In this document: positions 1 to 12,459 of the stretch, piece by piece | How the letters are laid out: the number at the start of each line of letters is the position of its first letter | Numbering within the stretch: position 1 is the stretch's first letter | Source: Whitmania pigra | Lineage: Eukaryota > Annelida > Clitellata > Hirudinida > Haemopidae | Length of the DNA: 64,000 nt | Assembly (NCBI GenBank): GCA_021613335.1 | Contig: JAJTWR010000028.1 | Location: 328,501-392,500, forward strand | Reading direction: 5' to 3' | Position numbers and translations under genes: made by a program | The notes under the pieces: generated by a model | Database searches by the model: none | Seen by the model: the letters and a program-made list of their open reading frames with translations, nothing else | What the model was told of the DNA's origin: nothing

Positions 1-321
1 TGAATGACTTTTGGTCGTGATCTCAATAAACATATTATTAAAAATATAATTTATTAAAGGATATGATAAATAACTTTACGTTATTAATTTGTTATGATTA
101 ATCTGATCTGCTAACAAAACTAATTTTAACTAATTATAATTATATGATAATTGTACTTAAAGGTTTTACATTCTTTAAAATAATCTTTCAAAATACCTTC
201 TAAGTAATTAACATTTGCAGAACATTGAGATAAATAACAATTATAATAAATTATTAAAAATTATGACAACATTTTTAATATAATAATAGCAATTATAATA
301 AATAAAATTGAAGATAACAAC

Positions 322-3300
322 CCAGTGCAATGCGCTGCCGTTAGTATCCAATTCTCATTAATAATACTTCCGCCACAAACATAATTATCGTCAATAAATA
401 CTTGAACCTGCCATGGCCATGATCCATTTTTTGCATCATCTCCGTTTATTATGTAAGGCTCGAAGTAGCCATCAGGATATCCACGGATACCGCATATGCC
501 TGTAGGTTCTTAATGGTAAAATAATTATTCTACATTATTATTAATGATGTTTGGTCATATGGAAAACATGCTATTTGGGCGGCACTGTACTAATATCCCA
601 CAATTCGGCAATTCAGCTAATTTTAATATTCTACGTAGCACGTACCCACTCCTCCAATATATTCGCATTTGACTTTGACAACTTTCTCCGATTTACACTT
701 CGAGCTTCAAAAATATTTAACGTTGCATTAAATGACTGATATTTATATTCGGATGCAACGCAATGTAAAAATAACTTTTTTCGAAAGTATTTCATGTCTG
801 GCAATTCGCCCTCAGAAGTATTTGATTTCTTGAGAGTGAGAAATTTGAATGTTTTTCCTTGCATCGACTGGTAGGATGTATTGGAATAAATCCTGTCAAA
901 TAATGTAATATCCATAATAACCAGAAATAACAGAGTTATGATCTCAAGAAAAAGTAATTTAGATTACACCCATATATATTTAAGTTAATTATTTATTAAA
1001 TGTTTTGTATATTTTTTTAAATAGTTCAGTGCCAAGATTTAAAATAATATGCACCTTTTAAGTTGTACACAAACAGTAAAACTATATATTATTTTCCAAT
1101 TATGCGAACAAACGTAGTAATCCGATTCCCCTTTGAAAGTTGCAGTCAGGTAGTCAGTAATAGGCTCTAGTTTAACTAAAAGTCGATCAATAAAATAATA
1201 CACTTAAAACTGTTTCTAAACACATTCCACTGTAATTATCTTACAGCATCCATATTCGTCGGAAAAATCTGGACAGTCCGCCTTTCCATCACAACGTTTG
1301 GCATTGTTAACGCACACATTTCTTCTTGTGCATTTAAATTTACCTTTGCCGCATTTTTCTTGCAGATGTTATTATTTTGGATCAGTTGTGGAAAAAAAAG
1401 TGACATTAATACAGACAAAATTAATAAAACTTACGACATGATGGGGCTTCATCGTCTCCATAGACACAATCTGTTGTACCATCACATAACCAGTCCTTAT
1501 GTATACAGCGTCCATTGTAACACTTATATTCGTGTTCATGACAATCTTGAAACACTTCAGATTTTTTCATTTCTATTAAAAGAAAAATTGGATTGTGTAT
1601 CTAACAAAAAATTATTTATGATTGGCAAATAATATTTTCAGATTCAAAGTCGAATTATTTGAGCATCAAACATCAGTAAATTTTTATGTTTAAATAAATA
1701 AAAAAGGTAATAAATGCATGGTCATTACTATCAAATACAATTAAAAATCTATTACGTTTTAGTTGCATCGTACAAAATATTAAAATATAAATGACGTAAG
1801 TACGTCTAGGTTCATCTTTTGTGAAAATTTCCACTTCACAGAGAATTAACCATCTCGGTTGCACTCCTCCATATTTCTTGACGGTGACATAAGCACCAAG
1901 AATAGGCCTGAAGCAACTTATATGTATAGAACTATCTACAGTAAAAATAATTTTATAGCAAGTGACATAACGTTGTGTTTACTTAAAACTTTTACTGTTT
2001 TCAAGTGTGTCATTAGAAGGCTCAGTGTAACCGCAAGTATGCTCTTCGAAGTGATCGTCATCGTTTGAGACGAATATATTCAAATGCTCTTCTTTTGATC
2101 CTATCAATTTAATTATGGATCTTTGTATGATACAATGAATTAACCCAGCCTGCACTGCCAGGGAGCGCTATATAAATGGTGAATCGATTAAGAAATGCCT
2201 TCAGATCTTATCAGGATACATAAATCACTCTAACAAATTGGCTAACTACAAAAAACATGTCAATCTTTTACATTGAAAATTTTACCATTATCACTATTTC
2301 GTATTTTTTACTGAATGATCTAGATTGTGAGTAAGGGTTCATTTTTTCTAAGGTCAACATATACAAAATTATAAAAGTTTTTTAACTGGCCTTGTTTGAA
2401 ATACACGTTTACATTTGTAATATAGTAACTCCTGTCAAGAAACACACGCCACCATGCAAATTTCACATGGTATGATCTTATTGCGGCACAAGTATCAAAA
2501 TCATTGTCCACAGCGTAAGTGGTATTGCTGTTGAAGTAAATTCCGCTTTGTTCGGTAGGCCTTTTATAGGCCAAATTAACTGAAATGTTTGAGACAGTTT
2601 TAAAATATAATTTATGATCTTAAAGATTTGAGAAACACGAATTAAATAACTTCAGTGTAATATATTAAATTATAAGACAATTTGTCCGAGTTACCTCAGC
2701 ACCTTGTTTAATCACAATATCGACTTACTCGATTTCAGATCTGCGTTCAGACGCACTTCGCACAGAACGAGGGTGGTCTTCATCGGGCCTCCTACCCTCG
2801 TTATTGTAATGAAACGACCGAGGGAGGGTTTCGTGCAATTTAAATGAAAATCCTTTGCTGTCACCATGTAACATAAAATATTAAGAAATATGATATAATA
2901 AAAGTATGCAGTTTAAAGATATCTTTGATACTTTAACTTCTAAAGTACTATTTTTATAGCATTTATTTTGACCACAAGCTTACAAGGCTTTGTAATTATC
3001 AGTAATATTAATTATCATTAGTAATATAATTGAATTTGTATTGGGCCATAAGCATTAGCACCAGGAGCACTTAAGATATATCATTACACAGAGGCGTCTT
3101 GTGACGGTGCAAGTTGGGTTGCGAACTCGACACATAACTGCTGTTGCTTTCAGGAACTTGAGGCAACTTGCACACTCAAGATATGAAGATAATGTATTTT
3201 ATCAATAGATTGCCAGTTATTAAAATTTTGACCTCGTTATTTAGTCTGCATAGCTTTGCATGAATTTAACTTTATTTACATAGCGCCATATGCATAGGGC

Positions 3301-4659
3301 ACAGAGGAGCTTCTTTATATAGCGCTCCTTCCCAAGGGCGCTGGCGGCAGTGCAGGCTGGGTTTTGAACACGACACATTACGACTGCTGCCATTACCGCC
3401 GTATGCAGGCACGTAACCCATTCGGCTAACCTGCACGCAATGATAAGAAATTTAAGCGTTCAGTACTTATTAAAACACAAATTAAAGCATATCCGTTATG
3501 CGATTATTACAGAATTTATTAAACAACTATAATATTGCAATCACCTGAACTATTAATTGATCCTTTAAAATACTTGCATAGGTGCTGTTCAAAATTACTT
3601 TTATTTGTTGAAATGTAGACTTTCAAATTATTCATGAAAGAATTATCTAAAGTATTAAATGCAAAATAAAATAATGTCATGATTAAATATTTCATGACCA
3701 ACATGATCTTTTAGAAGAAAAGTGTAAACTCAGGTCTGTTATGTTGTAAATTCTTTCAAGTTCCACACGCCACCAGGGGTGATCATATGGTGTTACTTCA
3801 CTGTCACTAACAGAACATGTATCTACATTTCCATCAATTGCCAGCGTTGCAATGCTGTTTGACAATGTCAGAGTCTGCGATGGATTTGCATTGGTCAGAT
3901 CAACTAAAAATCAGAAGCCACATAGGGAAAATATTTTTAGCAAATGTAATAAAACAATATTAAATTATATTTGTTTCTACAATGGCAGAAAATGATATAC
4001 CCAAACAATTCAGAGGTATTTTTTTGATTAATAATTTTTTGCCATTATTTTTGGCAAATTTTTTTTAATAGTTTATGAGTTAAATGAGTCAAACGAACAA
4101 GCCGTATATAAATACACAGAAAAAAATGCGAAAGCCCTAAAATAAATTCAAATAAACCCAAAGGGCCAGCCTTAAGAAAGCACACGCTTTCGCTGTCGGA
4201 CTGACCCTGAAAAATTGAAATAATTAAACCTACTTCTTACAAAATAAGCGCCTTTTAATGATAAAAATATTAAGTATAATTCAGCAAATATCATTTTGTA
4301 CAGCATTATGTCACAAAACAGTTTATACTGTTATGATGGTAAATCATATTTATATTTGACTGTAGTTTAATTATCTCTATCTTTTTTATCTCAAAAGATG
4401 GACAAGCACTGCAATTTTTTGTTTTCAACTATACGTGATCAGTAAAATCAGCACAAGTTTTGTTTTAAGCATATTTCTTGTATTCAATTTTTCTAAGAAC
4501 GACTTCAGCTGCTTTGGGTCTTTAGGCCTGGCATCTCAACAATCGCTTGAATTTTCTCTGGGTCTGGTCGATGGTCGTCTCTTGAAACTACGTGTCCCAA
4601 GAACTTGATTTCACACTTTGAAATGTCAAAATAATTATAAACATTTGATCAAAAATCAT
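322..4659 (-). CDS. Protease copy 1: FTP-FTP-LDLa-LDLa-SRCR-S1, 3' part off the window
   Basis: Partial copy of the array's multidomain serine protease. Exons read from high to low coordinate: FTP1 (3903 to about 3730, about 3640-3541, about 2860-2733), FTP2 (about 2577-2385, about 2092-2005, about 1955-1810), LDLa1 (about 1572-1435, six Cys), LDLa2 (about 1355-1240, six Cys), SRCR (about 1180-1050, 895-780, 705-650) and the first S1 exon (508-322) with the catalytic His motif LTAAHC. The S1 N-terminus is preceded by Tyr (FEPY then IING). The remaining S1 exons would lie left of base 1; bases 1-320 hold none, so the next intron exceeds 320 bp or the gene is truncated. Signal exon candidate: ATG at 4659 with a hydrophobic stretch (MFIIILTFQ), but its 3' edge is replaced by a retrotransposon fragment. 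The FTP2 first exon carries GC where paralogues have a GT donor. Could be functional or decaying. Confidence 0.7.
4485..4615 (-). mobile_element. Ty3/Gypsy-type reverse transcriptase fragment
   Basis: On the minus strand about 125 bp reads as the conserved downstream RT segment of Ty3/Gypsy-type retrotransposons (motif KFLGHVVS, then RPDPEKI, then a Pro-Lys/Gln-Leu-Lys run), with a one-base frameshift near the end. It abuts the signal-peptide exon of copy 1 and replaces the sequence found at that place in the other copies. No LTRs or other domains are seen. Identification is by motif only. Confidence 0.65.
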
Positions 4660-4745
4660 TTTTGTTAAATTATTTATTCTGCAAATCTATTGAGCTAGAT
4701 AGAATACATTTTCAGTTCATAACCTCTAAGAGCAAGTTTCTAGTT

Positions 4746-4786
4746 CTTATCTAAATTATTAAAACTAATTCATTAGAACTGATAAG
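4746..4786 (-). promoter_or_regulatory. Paired GATA motifs upstream of copy 1
   Basis: Two GATA motifs, CTTATC at 4746-4751 and GATAAG at 4781-4786, lie 87 and 122 bp upstream of the candidate ATG. The same pair in the same order and spacing precedes copy 4 (33501-33506 and 33536-33541) and the decayed copy near 26.8 kb (26860-26865 and 26895-26900). Conservation suggests a real element. GATA factors commonly drive gut and blood-cell genes in invertebrates, but that link is inference. Confidence 0.4.
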
Positions 4787-4789
4787 ACC

Positions 4790-5861
4790 GTCTTGTTTTT
4801 GAATTACCATTTCTTTAAATGATACTTTCTGGCTAAGTTATTATTGTTTGCTCTTACTTAGACTACATGGTTTCTTAACCCAAAATGTTTAAAAATAAGC
4901 ACTGTTTCATGCCGTGAACATGATCTTCAATTATACTTTACAACGAGAAAGGGAAGTAAATAACAAAGATCCCATGTAAAATAATTGTCGAAATAAAATT
5001 TAAATTCTTAATAAAATTCATTTTCATTTAACTAATTTGTTATCGATATTTGTAGATCTGGGTTTTTTAAAGATTTATTTATGACTTTTGCTTCTCATTT
5101 TATAGTTTAAATACTATTATTTTAATTTTTAGTAACTTTAGTTGTAACTTTTTTACTTCGTATAATTTCTTTTAAGCATAGTTTAGACAACTATATTATT
5201 TGTGTTAACAAGATTAACTGAATGCCATTTGTAAAACTTTAAGCAAGAGACAATCGCTAGTTCAAAATTATTCATTTATGAAACTTTTCCGATTTATTAG
5301 TCTTCATCATTTGTTCTTGTTTTTGATGGGTAGCTTTGGATAGTCACTATGATGTTTACTAAACCAATAAAACTAGTGGATAATTTTTTATGTACTAGTT
5401 TTCTAGATGTTTGAGCAGAAACTCCTTTTAGAATGGTTTCCAGTGTTTATTTTTATAATTTTTAAACCAATGTTTTATACCCATGCATAATGCTTATTTC
5501 GTCATTTTCATGATTGAATTTCTTCAAACCAATTTTTTTTACCAAATAATATTCCACATAGGAGCATTAAAAAGAATGATTTATAACTATTTATATGTTT
5601 TATTCAGATAATATTCAATTCATAAAGGGTTGTAAAAGCAAATACCACAGTTAAACATTCTAATGTCATCTATTACACAATAATTTTTTGTATAATTATT
5701 TGACAAATAAAAATATTTGGTACTATAAAGTTTAAGACCTTTAAATATTGAATACTGAAGTTATACAAAATCTGTATGATGGTCTCAGGGCTCCAAAAGT
5801 GCTAGATATATCAGTCAATGGAAACTTAATTACACCTCTAATTATTGCCCGTTCCCAAGAG
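4790..5861. other. Spacer between copies 1 and 2 including 3' UTR of copy 2
   Basis: No coding exon seen. Bases about 5590-5861 are strongly alike in the DNA just 3' of copies 3 (16.35-16.62 kb) and 4 (27.62-27.89 kb), consistent with shared 3' UTR and flank. Bases 4790-5590 resemble 26.9-27.6 kb. Confidence 0.6.
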
Positions 5862-8800
5862 TTACAGTGAATATATGCTTTCAAATGCAAAATAGCATGA
5901 CATTATAATATATGTTACGGGTACGAATATATGTTTGATCGATTTTGATGCTTGCTTATTTTTGGTATCCGATGCCACTGCCTCCTCTAGTTGGAAAACT
6001 AACAATTTTTTTTTATTAATTAAACGTTTACGAGATTTTTACACCAAGCATAAGTAACTTGGTAATTAAATTAATTTAAAAAAAAAAACAATTAAAACCG
6101 TAAAAATCACCTTTATTTATGTAGTCTAAATAATGATCCACCTTCATAAACAAGCCCAGAACGCAAATCGATCTGTTTTTAATATTTACAACAGCTGAAG
6201 TTACTCCTACCAAAGTCCATATTCTTTGTTCATTTTTGCACACGTATGGGCCACCACTGTCACCCTGTAATGAAAACAATTTTAAAAGAATTCACAAATT
6301 TTATTTTTTCACATTCAACCTGGCAAGTATTTATGCCTTTATTAGTAGGAATGGAGCCAGCACAAAATCTATTGGTTTCAAAATCTTTGATTCTAACTCC
6401 GAGCAGAAACGCCCTATGATTCAAACATTCGGGGTAAGAAATTAAATTCATTCTTCCCTGTTGCAAGTATTTTGGCATAGTCATGTCTGAAAATTATTAA
6501 ATTTTATTTATTATAATATTTATATTTTATAAACTCCCTTGGGAATGAGCGTCATACAAATGGTTGCAAGAAGTGCCTCTGTATGTGACTCAATATAAAT
6601 GAAGTACAATTACTATTATTTTTACAAATAAGTTGCAGTAATAAGAAATTTATATAAAATTTATATTTCAACAAGCTCCAAAAAGTTCAATTATGATTAT
6701 GAAGCCTAAAAGCATGTATTGTAAGTAGAGTGTTAAATGTTGAAAACCGTTGCAGTCATTGTAAAAACTCAAGCAAAATTATATTGTGTTAATTGGATAT
6801 AGAAATTGTTTGTCTAAAATCTAAGGAGTATCTTAGCATAAACGACAATGAACTTGTAAGTTGACTAGTTATGAAATAAATTAATTTGATAAAGATCCAT
6901 CAATAGATTACAAAGAGTTAATTAGTCATGTTGACAAAATAAATTTTTATACATACGTACTTCTGTCAATAAGTCCAAATCCGCTCACAACACAATGGCG
7001 ATAAGACATCAACGTTCTGTTGCTTAGTATATTGCCAGGCAAACAAATCGGCCTAACAAATTTTGAATAAACTAATGGTGACTTTAGTCTAATTAATGCA
7101 ATGTCGGCTCCAAAGTTTGGGTCTACTTTATTAAAAAGTGGGTGCATAATGAGATGAGAGACATTTAACTTGGGTTCGTAGGAATCATCCATGACGTTTG
7201 TACCTACTTTGATGTAAATACTTGAAATTTTAAACCTGAATAAATATTTATTGGAACAAACTGATTTATATGCTGAAGGTTTAAAATGAAAGATTAACGA
7301 GTATAATATAAATCGTTTATAATTCTAATAACACAGTCGTAATTCTCAAAAATTCTGAAACCATAACAAGGGTAGTCTTCAAAAACCTGATATTTACATT
7401 AAGCAATGAGCTGCAGTAAGAATCCAGTTTTTATTAATAATACTTGCTCCGCATGTATATTGCTCATTGGTAAATATTTGAGCGTGCCATGGCCAAGCAC
7501 CATCTCTTGCTTTCTTTCCGTTGATAATATAAGGCACATAATCGCCATCAGGATTCCCACGTGTACCACATATTCCTGAAGTGTCTGAATGCAACAAATA
7601 ATATATATAATAACAATAATTTGAAAAAGCGTGCGAATATTTAAGCAATCTGGTAACTGTATAATGTGGAAACCTTTTATCCTTTGAAGCTCACATTGGA
7701 GCTGTACGATCTTACCTGATTCGCAAGGAGAACTGTAAAATGTTTAAATGTCCAATTTAACAAATTTAGTTCACTCTCATTAAATAAAAGAAAAATATAT
7801 ACCTTTTTTGAAAGTAAGTCATTTCTGGCACACTATCTTCAGAAATATTTGTTCCAACGAGAAATTTTGAAGTTTTATTTTGTATTTTCTTAAATGATGT
7901 GCCCAAATAAATTCTGTCCAAAATATTAATGGTGTTAATTAGAAAGTATATTCATTAATGTGTTATATTGTTAACTATTACCACATTTACTAATAAAATA
8001 TCCAAAATTAGTTCTATAGGATAAAAAGTAACTATGTTCTTGCATCACAAATTAATTAATTACTTTAGTTTTAGGATTATTTTTGAAAATAACAACTAGT
8101 TATGGTTATCTAATTATGGCAATAATGTCCTGATATTAATAAATTAAGGTATGCATTAATCATTCCACATAATTCACAACTGATTAACCAAAAGATTTGC
8201 ACCTATTAAGTTTATCACAAACATCGAAACTATTTTTCGTTTTCCAATTTTGAGAACAAATATAAAAATCCGATTCTCCTTTGTAGGTTGCTGTTAGAAA
8301 ATCGGTCTTCATCTCGAGTTGAACTGGATTATATTAAATGATATTTTACCATGACGTAAAGTTTAAAACTTAATTAACAAGTAACATTCTAACAGCATGC
8401 TTGCTCGTCTGAAAAATCAGGACAATTGACGATACCATCGCATCTACCGACTATATCGATGCACATGTTTCTTCTCGCACATTTAAACTTATCTTTTCCA
8501 CATTGTTCGACTACAATCAATTGCATTTAGAAAACATTTGAGAAGCAAAAATTTATCTTTTTTAAATGCATACATTCAACATTCTCAATTCGCAACTTAG
8601 TTTGGCAGAATCAGGACAATCCAGGATCCTGCACGTGGCTGTATCTTTCATCAGTATAACTGTATCGTGTTCGCAACACAGCCAGCACCGCATGGAATTG
8701 CCCTCTGAATGGGCTGCCGTGGAAATAGATGTTTGATTAAAAAGTGCCCTCGCGTCCTATTAGGGATGCAAAGTACCCAAACGACCGGATAAATACAAAT

Positions 8801-11505
8801 ACAAATGCGATATCAAAAAATTACAGTAATTATAAAGTTACCACATGTCGGGGCTTCGTCATCTCCTTGCGGACAATCTTCTGTTCCGTCGCATAACCAG
8901 TCTTTATGTATACAACGATCTTCATAACACTTGTATTCAAAATCATGACATTCTTTAAAAACTTCAGTTATATTCATCTCTATAAAATCGTAGGTACATA
9001 TCAAAAGTAATAATATTAGCACTAGTTATGAATAAAAGAATGAACAACCTTTAGGTTTATCCCTTGAAAAAACTTGCACTTCGCACAGCATTAACCATCT
9101 CGGTCTCATCCCAGTAAACTTTTGAATTGTAACAAAACGACCAAGAATAGGCTTTTTACAAGTAATATTTATAGATCCCTCTAAATTAAATTTTTAGTCT
9201 TAATTTATAATGTTTCTGAATTAGCCTTAGTAATGAAAAAATGTTTTCAATCTTAATTCATTTGTTTTCATAATATAGTGTACTAGCACTGGATTTCAAA
9301 CTGAAATTTGCAATGTTAATAATAAAGGTAAAACTACAAACAGCACTTACTTGCATCAATCTTGTTATAAGGGTATTCAGTATTTCCGCACATATGTGCT
9401 TCGTAATAACTATTATCGTTTGAAACGTATATGTATACATGTTTCCTGACATATGCGCCTAGCATACATTTTTCAAATAGTGAATCAATAAATTATAAAA
9501 GTTACTCTTATATAATTGTAATGCTACTTTTATGATATTAGATGGACTAAATTGATATACTAAAATTTGTATATGATTTTTATCCAATAGGTCAGTTTTC
9601 AGATAATATGAACCAACCTGTTGTATTTGCGATAAAATAAATATTCACGTTAGTAATGTAATAACTGTCGTCAAGAATTACTCTCCACCAGGCATACTCA
9701 GGACCAGAAGATCTGATTTGGTTACAAGTTTTTAAATTATCGTCAACTGAATATTCTGCTGTATTCTTGAAAAGTACTCCACTTTGTTCAGTCGGTCTTT
9801 TAAATGCCAAGTTAACTAAAAATTAGATTGCGTTCTTAATTATCGATTTGAATACATATTAATGATTAAACCCTGCGTTTAAACCAAAAATAAAAAATAT
9901 ATTTTAATGTAAAATATAAAATAATCAAAAAAACTTATGAACAAATGTTAAGCCTTAAAAATATTCCATCAAGTCATAATATTCATTATCAATAAACAAT
10001 CTGTAGAAATATATTTAACCTGTTTTAAGATCCGCATTGAAACGCACTTCACAAAGAACGAGCATTTTCGCTCTCGGTAAACTAAATCTTTCAAACATAA
10101 TAAAATTACCGAAGAAAGGCGCTTTACATTCAATGCCATTGTATTCATCTGAAAAATTAATAAAAAGTGATCATACAGAGAAAGATAAAATGTATAAAAT
10201 GAATTTCATTGTGTTAAACAACAAGTCTCTTGGTTAAAGAATTCAATTCTACATTTTTAAATTCTGCCTTTACGAAGAAATTAAAAAAACTTTTCAAATA
10301 ATAAACAAGCAAAAAAAAAATTATGATTTAAATTAATTAAAATTATTAACAGTTTCGCAAATTTAACTTCTTATTTATTTAAGCAAATAAACTTCTCCTC
10401 TTCACTATTCTTTATAAATCTTCGAATTTCAAGTAAGATATCAAATACAAATATTCAACAAAAAATAACATTCAGAATAAACTTTCAGATTTGCGAGTCA
10501 TTAAAAATAGAGCAAATGGCAAATATTATTACTCGACAGAAAAGAGAGCTTCGTTATGGAGGCACACAAATGTTCTCGAAAATTCGCATTTTTGCTTGAA
10601 ATGTAGATGTTAAAATTTTGCATTAATTCGGCATCTAATAAAAAATGAGAAAATTATATAATTATTTAAGCAATTAAAATATGTGAAGTAACAAATGTTT
10701 TAATGAGGTTACAGCGAAAAGCAAATAAATCAAATAAGTCTTAAAAGTTAACATTTAAATAGATCTTTTATTTATGAACTGATGTTAACTTAGCGCTAGC
10801 TAGTATTACTTACAAACAAGTATCAGAAATTTAGATTATGACTACATATATTTCAAGAAATAATCGAATCAAATTTATCTTATTAAAACATTAAACACTT
10901 TATTAATAGCAACATGACAATTGATGATAAATATAATTGTCAATACAAACAATTGTCAGACACAAATATTTTCAAATCCGTTATTTTATAAATTCTGTCG
11001 AGTTCCACGCGCCACCAAGGGTTTTCTTTTGTGGCTGAATCTTGTCGAGTAATCGAACATGTTTCTGTATTTCCATCGATTGCCAATTTAGAATTTTGTT
11101 TTGATAAAGTGCGACTCTGAACCGTTTTTGAATCAATGAATTTGACTGAAAAGTTAATAAGATTTGTGGTATTATATATTTCTAGTTGTAAATACACTAA
11201 ATTAACAATATTTGTAATTCCTTAAAAATGTTATTGTCATTATTTATTACATTTTGCATTATTATTTTATCTTTTACTTCAGTTTCATGAAAAATAAATG
11301 TTTAATTAATGGACATATGCTTTAACAGTTACATTTGAGAATAATGTAAGTTTTAACACTTCACATTGCAAGCAATATTGATTGATTTCATCTATTGTCA
11401 TTGCTAGTTTAGCCGATATATATAAAAAAAAAACTTTAACATACTCCGGTAAACTGATACCCTTTGAAATGTCAAAATTATTAAAATTATTTGAGCCAGA
11501 AACAT
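5862..11505 (-). CDS. Protease copy 2: signal-FTP-FTP-LDLa-LDLa-SRCR-S1-hydrophobic tail (intact, 17 exons)
   Basis: Predicted secreted or membrane-anchored serine protease of 792 residues. Exons: 11505-11445, 11145-10951, 10634-10533, 10148-10020, 9815-9618, 9458-9351, 9180-9049, 8979-8842, 8510-8394, 8323-8203, 7913-7803, 7732-7674, 7584-7398, 7235-6961, 6486-6320, 6264-6111, 5986-5862. All borders are GT-AG, phases agree and the total is 2379 nt. Domains: signal 1-20; two FTP domains (about 21-308, each ending in a Cys-Pro...LCEV motif); two LDLa repeats with six Cys each and acidic Ca-site ends; a short SRCR (about 394-490) as in TMPRSS/enteropeptidase-type proteases; S1 with His (LTAAHC), Asp (DIALIRL) and Ser (QGDSGGP, residue about 703). 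Residue 189 is Asn, not Asp, and Tyr precedes IING. The last exon adds 41 residues ending in a hydrophobic run, suggesting a membrane or GPI anchor. The order FTP-FTP-LDLa-LDLa-SRCR-S1 is not one I recognise. Confidence 0.85.
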
Positions 11506-11613
11506 TTTCGTGAAATTATTAAATCGGCAAATTTATTGAGGAAGCCAGAAAACAGTTCATAACCTCCCAGTTTATAGTTTATATCTAAATCATTAAAACT
11601 GATTTATTGGCCC

Positions 11614-11619
11614 GATAAG
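11614..11619 (-). promoter_or_regulatory. Distal GATA motif upstream of copy 2
   Basis: GATAAG 109 bp upstream of the ATG matches the distal site of copies 1 and 4. The proximal site is changed here to a TATATC context (about 11578-11585). The motif directly abuts a short repeat beginning GGGGTCGTCCAT. The same arrangement is present upstream of copy 3 (23365-23370). Confidence 0.35.
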
Positions 11620-11837
11620 GGGTCGTCCATAACAGATGTCTGCAAAAATTTGACGATGTTTGACCCTCCTCCCCGTTCCTGCCCCCAAATGCCTGCTTTT
11701 TAGAAATAGTTGAATTAAAACCGTTAAAAAATAAAATAAAAGCTATTTTATTTTTGTAAAAGTGCTGATTTTATCTACTTCACCTGTTTGCATTAGTCCG
11801 TTATGATGGACCCTCCCTCCACTTGCGGAGGTTTTTT
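11619..11837. repeat. Short MITE-like insertion beside the copy 2 promoter
   Basis: Begins with GGGGTCGTCCATAA, followed by a pyrimidine-rich run, and is absent at the same place upstream of copies 1 and 4 and the decayed copy near 26.8 kb. GGGGTCGTCCAT-type ends are typical of small non-autonomous DNA transposons. The right end is unclear. A shortened version is at about 23370-23545. Confidence 0.4.
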
Positions 11838-12459
11838 ATTGATGATCTTTAGCCTCAAACACTGCGAATTACTTTTATAAACTGTCTAGAGAAATATTAA
11901 AAATTAATTTTATTGAACCTAACAAGTAGGCAAAATTGTCTCTACTCTTTTTTAGCTATACAATATACCTGACACCAATTAATGCGTATTAATCAACATT
12001 AATATTAATTATTGAATCTTCTGGGATTTTGTATCCTAACCTGTCTCTTGCCATTAAAATATTTCTAAATATATAAAAGGAAACACAAATATTCAATTGA
12101 AAAAAAAAACAATTTTAATCTCATCAATCTAAGAGAGCCACCTATGTTTTAAACCGCTATTTTGTCTGGGCTAAGTAAGAGGTACTCCAGATAAAAGAAT
12201 TACATATTAGCTGCTGCATGATGACATTTTTTGCAAATAATCTGTCAATTATTTGAACTGAATCACCTCGCGATCTTTTGTTCTACTAATTTTTTCATTA
12301 GTTTTTGTTCATTTGGAATGATAGGCATTGTTTGTCACGGCTAAATAGTCATGATGGTCTTTCTTGCACCAACCAAAAATATTGCCACAGACATTGAAAT
12401 TATTTTAAGTAATTATCATTTTTCTAGTAATAATTTTAAGTATTTAGTAATTTTAAATG

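Noticed and set aside
1..320. Search for the remaining S1 exons of copy 1
   Set aside because: No DIALIRL or GDSGGP-type sequence is present; the gene must continue beyond the window or be truncated.
4240..4304. A second signal-peptide-like frame (MLYKMIFAELYLIFLSLKG) upstream of copy 1
   Set aside because: It ends in phase 0 while the FTP1 exon needs phase 1, and no counterpart exists in the other copies.
10037..10237. Plus-strand frame repeated identically at 21801-22001
   Set aside because: It is antisense to the FTP1 third exon; identity reflects the duplication of the minus-strand gene.
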